Below are positions 24,401 to 36,900 of a stretch of 64,000 nt of DNA, one piece after another. Under the pieces are notes generated by a model. The model saw only the letters and a list, made by a program, of their open reading frames with translations. It did not search any database and had not been told where the DNA came from. Each line of letters starts with the position of its first letter. The stretch's first letter is position 1. Source of the stretch: Linnemannia schmuckeri. Its lineage: Eukaryota > Mortierellomycota > Mortierellomycetes > Mortierellales > Mortierellaceae. The translations under genes and the position numbers were made by a program. Where the stretch lies: the NCBI GenBank assembly GCA_029449235.1, contig JANATG010000003.1, positions 1,364,001 to 1,428,000 of the forward strand. Direction: 5' to 3'.

Positions 24401-25916
24401 CGCGTTTTGAGATCCGAAAACGAGATTTCCGTGATACACTCCGGGTCCTGTCAACCATGCAAATGTCTTGGCTACTCCTTGGTACTGAAGATCCTGGAAA
24501 GGGCTGAAAAAATGAAGTTCACTGTAGGGAAGATCACCAGGCAACTCAGAAAACCCTACAAACAAAAAAACATATGTGTCAGTGCCACTGTTTTACATGC
24601 GGACGAAATTCATTATTCTTTACAATATGACAATTGCACACACAACTCCCTGCAGACATACCAGGGTTGACTTCGTACTTGGAGAAAAGACTTTCAAACA
24701 TGGCTTTGTCCTCTGAGCCGCCAATGATACCGTTCGAGTTGTTGGGCGATACGGTCCCAATGAACTGATAAATGCGAGTTGGTGTTACAGCGACAACAAC
24801 ATATTTGCGCAGACTGGCGGGGAATTGTTCCATGCGGAGACCAGCGATAGGCATGTTCGACTGGATTGAGTACACCTGCTTGAAATAGCGCTCCTCCTTC
24901 TTGAAAAGTTCTGCCGTTGGCTCCAATTCTGCCTCGAAAATAAGACCGTTCCTAGTTCCAATCAAAAATTCCTTTGTCGATGACTCTGTTGGACGGTCGG
25001 CGGAGCGGTTCCATGCAATCGACTCAATCACAATTCCCTATAATGCAACGAGCGTTTGTAAGTTAGATGAGTAGATCGTATTTAATGTTAGTTTTGAAGC
25101 CATTTGTGTCAGCAGCTCGCACATGCCATCTAGTTCACTATGGTTAGATAGATGGATATGTGATGTGATGCCCCTATACCTTGATTTTTGACAACAGCTT
25201 GGCCTTCTTCCATTTTGCGAACAGATAGTAGTTGTCTCCCGTCTCCGTTGTAATAATTAAGTGTCGTCCTGTGGGATCAAAGAACATCTTGTAGATCTTA
25301 CCCTCTGACATCTTTCTCGGGATTTCAATATCTATTTTATCGTAAAGAATGCCATGTCAACGAGTCAGTCTTCAAGGCACATATTGTTCAAAAAGAAAGT
25401 GGTGCAGTGTAAAGGTATTATTCTGAATCCATTCACAGACAAAAGGTATTCCTCTTATGATGCGCACCTTCAACCTCATGTGACCTATCCAGGTCGATAC
25501 GCAGGAGATGCATAGTCTCCATGGCCATAAAGAGGATGTTGTTTGAGACTGCCAGCGCTGAGAGTCTACTTGGGATTTGGTACTCGACCTTGTCCAATGT
25601 GAAAATGCGCGAGTCATCGTCTGACAATCCTGCGTTCACGTAGCCATTCTCGAGCTACATTATTTACAGAAACGTTTGAGATAAAAGAAAAGCGAACGAA
25701 AGAGGTGTACATAGTACTATGTAAGTCAATAATAATTTCCTTCCAGTTTATATTTGCTGAATACACCTTGTAGTTGGTCTCTCGATACTCTACCAAGACT
25801 AGGTTGCTTGGCTCCCATCCTTGAGAGGCTTGGGTGAGGATGCCGTTGGAGGGTGCTAGGTGTCCCGACGCATTGTTGCTGTCGAGGTGTTGTTCAATAA
25901 TCTCGTCCAAGTTCAT
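21403..25916 (-). CDS. VPS18: Vps18/Pep3, HOPS-CORVET core subunit with RING finger
   Basis: Class C Vps protein that tethers membranes at the vacuole and late endosome. Eleven exons: 25916-25767, 25654-25468, 25331-25180, 25037-24662, 24555-24203, 24097-23930, 23829-23632, 23538-23365, 23259-22798, 22676-22548 and 22461-21403. They join in frame to 1135 residues. The N-terminal half is the beta-propeller (TESSTKEFLIGTRNGLIFEA). The alpha-solenoid follows (YKLLASHGRTAQLLFYAVL, SCVHIFSSMGLYGEAVDLAL). The C-terminal RING begins CTSCDFPL (about residue 904) with FPCQHTFHADC, and closes with CLLCGELMI (about 1105). The spacer between the RING halves is an unusually long Gly/Ala-rich insertion of roughly 170 residues. 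Human Vps18 also has a spacer here, but a shorter one. All introns are GT-AG. The identification is firm. Confidence 0.95.
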
Positions 25917-26180
25917 GGCGGACTATGTTGTTCCTGTTGTCTTTGTCGTTGTCCTGTGGTAATGTTGGAGGCGATGGGAAGAAGCGAGACAGAGTGGCGG
26001 TAGGTGAGAAAAGAATAAGGAAGAAAACGTGTCTGTGTGTGTGCTCACTTCATGGACTCTCTTTCACTCCTCCTGACTTGTGACTGCGACGTCACTTGCA
26101 CTTGTTCCAGGCACGATTTTTTTTTTATTTTCATTAGCAAACTACGCATGAACGTCAAGTTACGCGACACGTTGAGAAAA

Positions 26181-29100
26181 CTAAGGGCGAGAGGTCACAA
26201 GATTCTGCAGCTTGGACAGTTCAGCAGCAAGGCGGCTTGAGAAAACGGGGTCGACTTTGCCTTGGCTATGTAGTGTCTCCAGGTGCCGCGTCGCTGTTGT
26301 CAGTGCAGAAAGGCATGCCACAGTCGATGGCTGCTCACGGTTCTGATTCTGCAAGTTCCGGACAGTGTAGCTACCAAAGCTCGGAGTATCAAGGCATTTC
26401 ATTCGCCCGTGAAAAGTCGCCCAAAAGCGCCAAGAGTTATCTGTCGGGACCATTTCGCCGCTCTCCATTTCTTGAATGTTTTGAACAAGATGGCGTGCCG
26501 GTACGGGAATACAACGCCGGGAAAGTTGAGGGTATCGAGTATTGTTGCTAAGCACCGCCTACAAAAATTGGCACATAGAGGGTTCGTGTTAGGATCGCTA
26601 CAAGCTGTCTAAGACGATTAAAAGAAGAAAGGCTTACCAGGCTATTGAGGGTCTCATGGACAATTGTCCAGTCGTTTTCTCGCAAAAGAGACTCATACAG
26701 CGCAGTAAGAAGAGTTTCCATTTTTTCCTATTGTTTAACAGGGTAGATGTTACTAGCTGTCGCCAACAAACCTTCCTCTACATACACGTAGAAATATACA
26801 CCCATTTTGCTTACCATTTGAGAGTTGTCAATAATATCAACCTCAGAGCAGAAAGCTAGGAATCGGGCCATCAAAAGTTTTGACAAGGGTTGCTTGAACG
26901 GGGGCAGTTTCGTCCAAGAGTTGAAAGCATTGAGAGCCTAAGCGGCAGAGGAAGGACCAAAAATGACTGTGTTAACGTTCTTGTCGCGTGTAATGCTTTA
27001 TCTGTCAGAAAATGCGCCGTTGCTGTACCTGGATCATCTCCTCGCATTGCAGTGGCCCAGTGGAGCGTAAAAACTCGACGACAGCTTCTGCAGTGCATGA
27101 TATCTAGAGAAGTCCAAACGTGTCAAAGGTAAGCAAGAAGCAAACTAATATTCTCTGAAGTCATTCCATCACGAAATACAATATTCATTCACCTTGGCAA
27201 GTGCATGTTGGTCGTTTTGCACCAGGAAGAGGAGGTCATTGATGCCCCCAAGGATATCAATGCTCCAACCAACTAAAGTTACCCGCAAGCTTGGCGGTAA
27301 ACTGGCAGTCAGCTTGGAATTGTTATAGATCGATGACAGGCATGTAACGTATTGTGGCTATCGCATAATACGACGAAGGGAGTCAGCGCTTGATAGATAT
27401 GGTGAACAAAGTACAACCACAGAGAAATCCAATAAGCATTGTTTTCTTACCAGTGTGTAAAAAGCCTCCAGGACAAGTCTTTCGTCACTTAAGAGACGGT
27501 AGGCATTTTCCCATCCATTAGCACACTTCGCGACAAGTAGGCCTATACTCTATTGTTAAAGAAAACATAAAATTAGTACAATAAATTTATATCTAACGAT
27601 AGACGCTCGATCTACAAATTGTGCGCCGTCCGTCCATACCGATTCGCCGAGACACTCGTAGGGGAAGCAACTGAGTAGTGCCGATTGTTCGTTGTCTGTC
27701 ATCCGATCCAAAAACATTATCAGACTACTGACGACGTTTGCCTACGTTGTTCAAGGAGAAGAACAACTGACAGTTAGTACAAAAACTACTGATCAACAAA
27801 TAACACATCTAGGTGCTTCCAGTGGACAGTCTCTGTACCTGGGAAGACTCGTCGAGTAAAGGAAGCATACTGCAAAGGAGCAGTCGCATCTTTTGGCTTG
27901 ATCGTCCGATAGGCAAGGTGGAGAGCTTCACAAATACAAATATTAATACGCTAGTCTGATTCTCAGGCGTTCTTTTATCACCATTAGACACAATGTACTA
28001 ACAATCAGCGCGTGAGGGACATACCAGCTCCATGAGCACAACGACCTGAGTGGTAGTAAAACTTTGTCCAAATCGCGCCGAAATACAAGTCCACCAATCG
28101 ACCGCCAGGAGCGACAACAGTTCTGTTGAGCCAAGCACCAGCCCTATCATATCGATCTGCAGCTTTGCGAACTGTCTTGGTTCGATCAAATGCGCAAACG
28201 TAACGAGGTCCGTCAACGTTCGAGTGTAAACATCGCCATAGTCTTGATCAGCGTCCTGGGTCGCCAAGGGAAGGAACTCTTGCAAGTCCAAGGCCCGGAA
28301 TGACTCGACTATCCTGGTGAACGGCGAGCCATAGTTTGAATTCTTTTCAATTGGATAGAGCTGAAGTTGGAGCGAAGGAGAGAACTCGTCAAACAACGTG
28401 ATTGTTTTGAGGAGAAAGTAAAGGCGACCTAGAATCCATTCTTGCTCCGTCAGGGCGTCTGAATTATCGAAAACTGCGCGAGGTCCGGGTGAGGTGGAAA
28501 ACTCTTGAAGCGTCGCATATTTGTCCTCATCGAGTGCTGCCTGAGACGAAAAGATGCCTGTAACAATTACTTCCTCCACCACGTTGACAAACTTCATCAT
28601 TTCCGACTGGATCTCTGGGTGCTTTTTCCTGATCACCTCATTCGAGCAAACACGTCTAAGATACAAAAAAGCTTAATAAGTTTTCATATCTAATGCGTTC
28701 CAATGTGTGTTCATGGGTGGCCGAAGTGACAGATTATGAACTTACCCTCGTAAGAAGAACAGGAGGTAGCGTAGTAGACCTCGGCAGACTGTGGCTTCAT
28801 CTCCTATTGAGCATATGTCCTTGAAGAGCGAGCTCACTAGCATCTTGAAGTGGGCCATGTAGAATCGCGCCAGAGTCCATCGACGCTTAAAGAAGCCGTC
28901 GATCACCTTTGTGTTGTCAACGCATGTGCGATAGACGTCCATGATGGTTCCATGAACTCCATCGCAAAGAAGGCGAACAACCGCCAATTTCTATAATTGA
29001 ACGACAGGTAGTGTCAACAGAGGATTGCAAATAAATACTGCAAATGGATACTGCGAACGAAGGCTAGAGTTGAAGACTTCCTTGGTTGATTACCTCAAGA

Positions 29101-30331
29101 CGAATGTTCCGGTTTTCCACACAATTAGGTACCAGCAGCACAATTGATTTGAAAGTTATGTTCAAATAAACGTACTCTGATCGTGCATCCTCTGCATACC
29201 TAAGAAGCATGTTACAGACTGCTTTGTGGGTTAGAAATGTCACCATAGGGCTCGATCCACGGCACAAACAATTTGCTCCGCAATCTTACCAGCAATGACC
29301 ATGTCGCTAGCATGTTCCTTGACGCCGTTGATTTGAAGCACTTGCTCTGTAAATTCCATAAACGACTTTGTCATATCTAGTGTCCGCTGATTCCACGTCA
29401 TGTATCCTTCTGATCGTGCCCTTTTAACTTGACTCCTATCGAGGTGCTGCAGTAACAAAGAGGGATGTAGGGTGAGTATAGATCATACCCTAAGAGAGTC
29501 ATTATAATCTAGCTAATCTAACGTAGGTCCTAAGTCTTTTACCCGAAAAACTCGCGTGCCCGTTTCCAGAATAATGGATGCCAGCATAATGCAGGCTTGA
29601 TCCTCGACGAATGATGCCAGTGCCGACTGAGTCAATCCTCGAACAACTCCCAAGCAAGAGTCCGTGAGATTACAAAGACTGATAAGAAGCTAAAAGCAGA
29701 GGCAACAAGATGATGAGTTGACCGGTAGGCTAATCAAATGAAATCTTTCACTTTCCAACGTTGGTATATCGTTGTCCTTACCGGCATCCATTCCTCTGTC
29801 TCCTGGCGGCTGAGATTGAGCTGGTCCGACACCTAGGGTAAGAGAACCAGCTTTGTGAGTTTTCGAATAAAAAGCAGATGCTTGGTCAATCCACGACTGA
29901 CAGATGATATACCTTTGCTAGTTCCTGAATAACTGCTGTAGGTGCTTTTGTGTGACTGGAACTCTTGACCAAATCAGACAGCCAGTCCGTCACGAAGACC
30001 TTGGTGTGCAGAGCTGACGGGCGGGCGTCTAAACAAATCGAGAAAAATAATAAAAGTCGGTTACGATGAACGCACGGCGGGAAATGGAAAGGTATAGAGC
30101 ATTAGCGAAAACATTCTTACAGAGTAGCGACTTTCGAAAGGCGATAGTCAGGTCTTGGAGTGAAAGTGGCGCTTGAGTGTTCTGCCGAAACGCCACCAAA
30201 CTGTCAACGACGGAAGAGTCACTTCGTGATGGGCTGCTGTTGGATCGAATGAGGCCCAAGAAGTCGGAGAGTAGTGGCGAGAGGGCAGATTTTTGCGGTG
30301 CGCTGTAGGTCCTGTCCTGCTCCATGGCCAT
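26181..30331 (-). CDS. Large helical protein, possible FIRRM/C1orf112 (DUF4487) homologue
   Basis: At least sixteen exons; the first are 30331-30121, 30028-29913, 29832-29782, 29689-29543, 29446-29290, 29221-29094, 28990-28746 and 28655-28025, the last 26558-26181. They join in frame to roughly 950 residues, all helical and repeat-like, with no catalytic motif or membrane segment. The FIRRM guess rests on overall size, a solenoid character, and the segment LAVDWWTCISARFGQSF followed by a leucine-rich helix, which recalls the conserved [D]xWC..ARYG segment of C1orf112. LYESLLRENDWTIVHETLNS near the C-terminus has the family's style. FIRRM binds the AAA ATPase FIGNL1 and limits Rad51 filaments. 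The gene itself is solid; the name is tentative and could be another ARM-like nuclear protein. Confidence 0.5.
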
Positions 30332-30544
30332 GGTCGCTGTTGACGTGAATGTGGACAGAGTGAGTGAAGGAGATGGATGGAACAGTTGTTTTCACCGCTT
30401 GTCCCAGACCCACGTCTTGGGTGTTTGCGCTTCGTTGCCATCAATTTCTAGAAAGGCAGTCCCGAAATTGAGATCGTTCCCTAGCTTGTGTGCAAGTGTG
30501 TTCCCCTTGATCTCCGTCTTCATACCTCTCTCTCATTCATAACT
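30332..30544. promoter_or_regulatory. Bidirectional promoter, FIRRM-like / NME6
   Basis: Only 213 bp separate two divergent start codons, so the two genes must share control sequence. No TATA box is evident; the NME6 side carries CT-rich DNA just before its ATG. Confidence 0.5.
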
Positions 30545-31401
30545 ATGCCACCTCGCCCATTGACACAGCTGACCTTGGCATTACTCAAGCCAGACCTGAC
30601 TGCAAACAGCATCAAGGTGAACAAGGTCTTTGCTCACATTCAGCAGAACGACTTCAACATTGTTGCCCACAAGACCCTGCTGTGGTCAAAGAGCGATGCT
30701 GAGGCCTTCTACGGCGAACACCGCGGGAAGTTTTTCTTTGAGCGGTTATGTGGCTACATGACCAGGTAATAGCTAAAGAGTGTGATACATAATTAGCAGG
30801 GTATTACGCGCTGCTTTCAGTTCTATAGATCGTTGACCCTCTTGCGATTTGGTGTTTTTCTTGAAGTGGACATTTCCATGCGTTGATTCTAGAGAAGCCC
30901 GATGCTATCCTTGGCTGGAGAGCTTTGATTGGGCCTACACACCCTCCGCGGTAAGTGAGTGTGACCATAGTGATCTGGATCTATGATGATGTTACGAGAC
31001 GTTGATCTGATCTATGTCTTTTCTTATGGTTTGACGATAGTGCCCGAATCAATGCCCCTGATACCCTTCGGTCACTATATGGGATGACTGATACTAGGAA
31101 CTCGTTCCACGGCTCAGGTGAGAGATACAATGACGCGCATTCTATGACAGTTGACAGATCGTATGACAATGTTAGTTGCTCCACAGAAAAAAAAAACCAC
31201 AAGTCGAATAACATGATTGGTGACCTGACTCCTCAATTGCTCTTTTTTTCTTACTTTCCTGGAACTTCTCGATTCTTATTTCTATTTGCAGACGCGGTCG
31301 ATACAGCAACGAAAGAGATTGGATTTTTCTTTCCCGAGTTTGACATTGAGAAGTGGGAGAAGGACCAAAAGGAACAACAAAAGAAGTGCGAACAAAAGTA
31401 G
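30545..31401 (+). CDS. NME6: NME6-type nucleoside diphosphate kinase
   Basis: Group II NDP kinase that transfers phosphate between NTPs and NDPs through a phospho-His; in animals NME6 is mitochondrial. Exons 30545-30765, 30867-30950, 31041-31117 and 31292-31401 join to 163 residues. TLALLKPDLT is the first strand with the nucleotide-binding Lys. ILEKPDAILGWRALIGPTHP and APDTLRSLYGMT follow. The active-site block TDTRNSFHGSD keeps the catalytic His, and REIxxFFP-like KEIGFFFPEFD is the C-terminal signature that separates NME6 from NME1/2. The tail is Lys/Glu/Gln-rich. The ATG used is the first in frame near the CT-rich leader; an alternative upstream non-ATG start has no support. Confidence 0.93.
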
Positions 31402-32225
31402 CACAATACTTTTATTGATAGGAATGGACAGCAGCTTACCAACGTTGATCTAATAACAACATAAACTGCACGCCCAGGCCTAGTCAATAGAGATATGTAT
31501 TCGGTCATTTTTCATTGTGGCGTCTATTACATTATGGTTTTGTTTTTTTTGAGTGCCCCCACAGGGATTCTGCAGTGGCCCAACGTGATGGTGATACGCC
31601 AGCCGATTTGAGTGTCCGCATTGCATCGAAATGATTTTGAGTCCAGGCTTGAAGGTTGTTTGTGCTGTTGCACACTGTGAGGGAAGGAAGGAAGTTCCAG
31701 AGCCAGAGAGCGTGAGGTGAAAAGTGAAGGACGGAGGCACAAGCATACATGGTTGGCAGTGAATTATATGTTTTGCATGCTAATAGAGTGCGGCTAATGG
31801 GATGTAGGCAACAAAGAGAGAGACAACCACAGGGTCCTTTGATTTTCTTCGCGCGCTGGATCCATACTATATTTTTCTCGCTAATGTTTCTCTTCCGCCT
31901 GACTCCTTCCTCTGTTGCTCAATTTTGGTCCATTTTTTTTCTCCTTTTCTTTCTTTTTAGTTTTAGTCTTCTTCTCATTCTGCCCCATCGCCACAAACCC
32001 ACTTTCATTCACAGCTCATCTCATTCGAAAAGCCGCCTTCACTTTTGCCCACACACCTCTTCTCCTCCGCTTCTACACTGACCACTCCTCATTCTCCACA
32101 CTCCACTCTTCACTCTTCACTCTTCACTCTTCGCTTTTCATTCACACCTATACTCACATCGTTACCTAAAAGTTAAAAAAAGAGCAACCACGACGCACCC
32201 AAACAGACTTACACACTCGACAACA
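31402..32225. other. Intergenic; 3'UTR of NME6 and promoter of nuclease gene
   Basis: No gene is supported. The right half is CT-rich, with a short tandem repeat of CACTCTT units around 32100-32135. A non-TATA A-rich stretch (AAAAGTTAAAAAAAG) lies about 50 bp before the nuclease ATG, and is probably 5'UTR. Confidence 0.45.
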
Positions 32226-33608
32226 ATGCGCTTTTCCTCAACCTTGATCGCAGCAGCGTCTCTCTCGCTACTCAGCGTCAACAGTGTTCACGGATATGGC
32301 ATCTTGGGTATGCACGCCACATGCGCTTTTACGACCTTACTACTTGTCCTGCATACTCCACCAGCGTGCGAACAATTCCTAATCTCTCCTTTGCCTTGTT
32401 CCTCTACTATATTCAGGCCACACGTTGACTGGTCAGGTTGCACAGCTCTTCTTAACACCAGAGACAGCACGACAGGTCAAAGAAATCCTATCGCCCTATT
32501 ACGGTGGTCTTCTCTCCAAAGCGGCACCATGGCCCGACACCATCAAGGGCCAAGCCAAGTACAGGTAACTCACCACACTCCACACATACACGGGCAACGT
32601 AACAAAAAAGCGAGGTGGATAGAGAATGAAACCTTGACTAGACCTAATACTAATCAATTGTATCCATAACTTTATATTAGATGGGCTTCAATTTTCCATT
32701 ATGTCAACACGCCAGGAGACAACCCTCCGGAGAGCTGCAAGTTTGAGTATGCATTCTCGGGACACGATGTCGTCAATGGCCTCTTCAACATGACGTCGCA
32801 GCTGTTGAAGTACAAGCTTGCTGAGCCCATCACGCCAGAAGATAAGTCGACCCGGGAGGATGCGTTGCGGTTCTTTGTCCACTTTATGGGTGACGTTCAT
32901 CAGCCCCTTCATGCCTCCGGGAAGGAGCGCGGCGGTAATAATGCGCCAGCCAAGTGGGGCAGAGCCAAGACGAGTCTTCACCGCATCTGGGATGGACAGC
33001 TGATCTTAGTAAGTCCCCTTGCAATTCGATCCGTGTTTTTTTGTTTTTTTTGGAGCTTATTTGAAATTAATACCACTGGTCACTCACATCACCTCACATC
33101 ACATACACATACACATGCTTACTATACCACATTTGCGTTTATACAGAAAGATATCAAGGACAGATTCGACAACAACCCCAAGGCATACCTGGATAACATG
33201 GTCGACATGACCAACAATGTCTGGCTGCCGGAGGCAAGCAACTGGACCTACTGCACCCCCGAAAAGAACCAGGGCGATAATCCCTGGTCCGAGTCCACCA
33301 AGCTGATCACCAAACTGTGTCCTATGGAGTGGGCGAGGGAGATGAACCAGCTAGACTGTATGTTTGTCTGGAAGGACTATGATTCCATGCGCGACTACTC
33401 TGGCGAGTATTTTGAGGGAGTCACAGGCGAGAAGAATAACTACCTGGTCCAGAAGCTGATTGCGATGAGTGGTGTTCGCATGGCCGCTATTCTCAACGAG
33501 ATCTACGACCCACCAGTCCCTCACTCTAGGAACCCATTGAGAGAGGAACTCAAGGACGAGACCATCGTCGATGTGCCATACAACCTGCGAATCGTCAAGC
33601 AAGGATAG
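32226..33608 (+). CDS. Secreted S1/P1-family zinc nuclease
   Basis: Zn-dependent single-strand nuclease and 3'-nucleotidase. Exons 32226-32307, 32417-32564, 32681-33008 and 33147-33608 join to 339 residues. A signal peptide covers residues 1-23, with likely cleavage before YGILGH. Metal ligands are visible: His29 in GILGH, Asp in APWPDTIKG, His in SIFHYVNTPGD, the HFMGDVHQPLH block, and HRIWD. The usual mature N-terminal Trp is replaced by Tyr24, yet since that residue binds zinc by its backbone, activity is plausible. Several NxT/NxS sites suggest glycosylation. Likely role: scavenging phosphate and nucleotides from extracellular or vacuolar nucleic acid. Poly(A) signal AATAAA at 33677. Confidence 0.92.
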
Positions 33609-33676
33609 GCGAACGAGAGTGGCGCTGTCGTTCCATGTTAATATTGTGCCATTTTTTACATATCTACTACCCCTTC

Positions 33677-33682
33677 AATAAA
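33677..33682 (+). terminator. Candidate poly(A) signal AATAAA
   Basis: AATAAA 69 bp after the nuclease stop codon and about 310 bp before the next start codon. Confidence 0.5.
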
Positions 33683-33995
33683 CGAATGTATGACCAGTAC
33701 AAGAATACAAACAAAGATGAGTACTTTGGGCGCAGTTGTTCTTTTGGCTTTTTTTTTTTGTTCAGCGACAGATCTGTGAATAAAAAGAAAAAGTGGCTTG
33801 GGAAGGGAGATCAACCACGTGACTTTAGCATCCTTGCTAGATGAGCAGCGAGACAAGATGCCAAAGGACATCCTCTCTTGTCAAGAGGACACGAGTTAAC
33901 GGTGGAAATAAAAACGCATCAAAACCTCTTTACTGTCAGTATCCAAGGCACCTGAATCACATCCATCTGAACGCGACATTCCAACGCAGGATCGA

Positions 33996-36900
33996 ATGCC
34001 ATCCAACATCAAGTCCAGTCGACCCAAGCGAAAGGTACTTCCCCTCCCTCCCTCGTCAATGGCACGACTCGGTTCCAAATGGGCCGCAAAAAATATATAG
34101 AAGCATGAGGGCGGAGGTTGAGTACCAAAAAAAAAAAAAAGAAGAAAGAAGATCAAGGCCATGGTGACTAACGTCATGAACATTTATTTGTGTGTATGTG
34201 AATTAGAGTGCTGTTCTAGGGCCACCCAAGCCATTGACTGGCTGCGTGAGATGCCTGTTTGGACCCGAAAAAGATGGTTCCCCTGATGTTTATGAAGATC
34301 TCATCACCTGCTACGACTGTCGAAAAAGCTGTAAGTTCAGGGCAGGCAGACGCGCCCCTATGCTACTATTTTATTTGCTTTTTTTCCAGTATTTAGAAGG
34401 AATGCTTCTTCCTCTTTGCTTGTTGCTTTGTCAAGCTATTCTTTTTGCTCCATCTATTGATATCGTCTTGGTCGAGGGGCTAATTAATCCCGTTTACATT
34501 TTTATCCGCCTTATCCTCTATGCTTTACTTTCATTAGGGCATCCTACATGTATCAAACTACGACCAGAGCTAGCATTACGGGAGGACGAACCTTGGCAAT
34601 GCGGGAACTGTAAGACCTGTCAAAAATGCGAATCTACCGACAATGAGGCAAGTCCCTGCTGGATATTATCCATTGTCAACATGTCGACGTTCTCGCCCCC
34701 TTTGGACGACTCACCCACTCTCTGCCTTTGCAAGCATGAGTTTTCGTATCGTCATGGCTGGAGTAACTCATTTGTTCTAACATTATTGTCGCCTTTCTTT
34801 CCGTACCTACCGCCGTAACTATTTAGAATAAGATGATTATGTGCGAGAACTGCGACAAAGGCTGGCATTGCTATTGTCTGGACCCTCCACTCGATAGTGT
34901 CCCCACAGGTAAGAGAACACTCGTCAAGCCAAAACAGCCGGTTTACAGGGCAATGATAGTTTTTGTTCCGATACAGTGAGCTCATATGAACGCGTCCACT
35001 GTGTTCTAATGAGTTTATAGGCGCTTTTTATTGCGACGGCTGTAAGGAGAGATACCCAGACAGGATACCACCCCGCAAAAAGCGCAAGTCGGGATCCCAT
35101 AAAAAGAAAGCACCCGCTGATCAGACAGTAGTTCTTCCAGCAGCACCAACAGAAACCGAACCAACAGCATCAACATCAGCAACACTGGCGATTCCAGTAG
35201 CACCATCAACGACAACTGACGCGGCTCCCGCTCCAGCAGCACCTAAACGGAAAAGTCACAAAAAGCAGGAGCGACCGAAGAAAGAAGAAGGAGCACCATC
35301 AGATGCAACGATCGCGCTCAAATCTGTCAAGGCCGTCTCGACACAACCAGCAATCGATTGTCCACCACGAAAAGTCGTTGTGCTTCCCGAGAGAAGGACA
35401 AAGGGAGTCAAGAGGAAGGTCGTGATTATCCCTATTCCATACACATCAAAGGCAGGAGAGTCATCTGGTCTACCAAAGAGGAGAGGACGCGCTCCTAAAC
35501 AGGCAACAGCTCAACTTGCAACACCACCAACGATCACCGACGCCACATCTCCACCACCAATCAAGAAATCACACAAGAAGATGGTCAGACCAGAATCCGG
35601 CCAACGACAGCTAACCTTGGCAACAACAAACGGGAAACTGACCATGCGAGCCGCAGCAGCTGCGGCTGCGATTGCCGCAGTGTCGGAGCCTGGTAAGCCT
35701 GAGAAGGTCGTCAAGAGAGGTCGTGGCAGAGGACGCAAACAGATCGAGGAGGCAAGACGGGCGCAGGAGCTACTCAAAGTGGAGGATTCTGAGGATCAGG
35801 AAAGTGTGATGACATCAGAGCATGAGGAAGTCGGGGAGATTGAGAAGACAGAGGCTGAAATCGTTCCTATGTTTGGACCTAATATCACCGGAGAGGATGC
35901 AGACGTCTCCTACACCACGCCGGACACTCAGGACAAGGTCTTATTCGAAAAGAGTCGGGAATTGGCAGAGGTAAAGAAAGTACAGGGCAATGCGGTTTAT
36001 AGTTGGTCAATAATTTCTGGCAGCATTGTTACTTGTGTTACTTACTGGGTCTCATCCCCTTCTTTCCGTTGTGTGAAATGTAGAAACTGGTCAAGAGCTC
36101 CTCGAGTCTTGCAGCAGAATCGTCATCCTCTCATTCAGCACCGGTGACGGCCATCAAGAAAATACACTTTGGTGACTGGGAGATTGACACTTGGTATGTG
36201 GCGCCTTATCCGGAGGAGTATAGTCAGCAACCCATCCTGTATATATGCGAGTTCTGTCTCAAGTACATGAAAAGTTCCTTCATGGCTGGCCGGCACAGGG
36301 TAAGACGTTATACACCCTATCACCTTGTTTAAAGTGCAAAGGTTGACGATTTTATCAACGATACTCACCAATATTTTGTCATTATCAACTCGATAGCAAA
36401 AATGTGTGATGCGGCATCCACCAGGAGACGAGATCTATCGCGAGGGCAATATTTCGATTTTCGAGGTCGACGGGCGCAAGAATAAGATCTACTGTCAAAA
36501 CCTCTGCCTGCTTGCAAAGATGTTCCTGGACCACAAAACACTCTACTACGACGTTGAGCCATTCCTCTTTTATATCATGACAGAGTCTAATGAGCTGGGT
36601 TGCCACTTTGTGGGTTACTTTTCGAAGGTAAAAGCTGGCGATCATGATATGGTTGTGGAGCAGTACTTGGCTTGCAAAAAGTCAAAATGTGCCTCGCTAA
36701 CAAAGGTATCTGCTTCTACAATTCCACAGGAGAAACGATCGGCCATGGATTATAACGTGTCTTGTATCTTGACGCTTCCTATTCACCAACGGAAAGGTTA
36801 CGGAAACCTGCTGATTGACTTTAGTAAGTGGCAGTTTTCCTTTTGGCTTTACGCGATTTACGTCGACCAGTGTTAATTTGCATCAGTGCTGACCATCGAC

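Noticed and set aside
26234..26579. Alternative last-exon frame for the FIRRM-like gene (acceptor at about 26609)
   Set aside because: It gives a plausible but shorter end; the acceptor at 26559 gives a longer helical C-terminus and a better fit. Kept as an alternative only.
33841..34167. 108-codon ORF overlapping the MYST start
   Set aside because: Runs through the first MYST intron in another frame and ends in a poly-Lys stretch from an A run.
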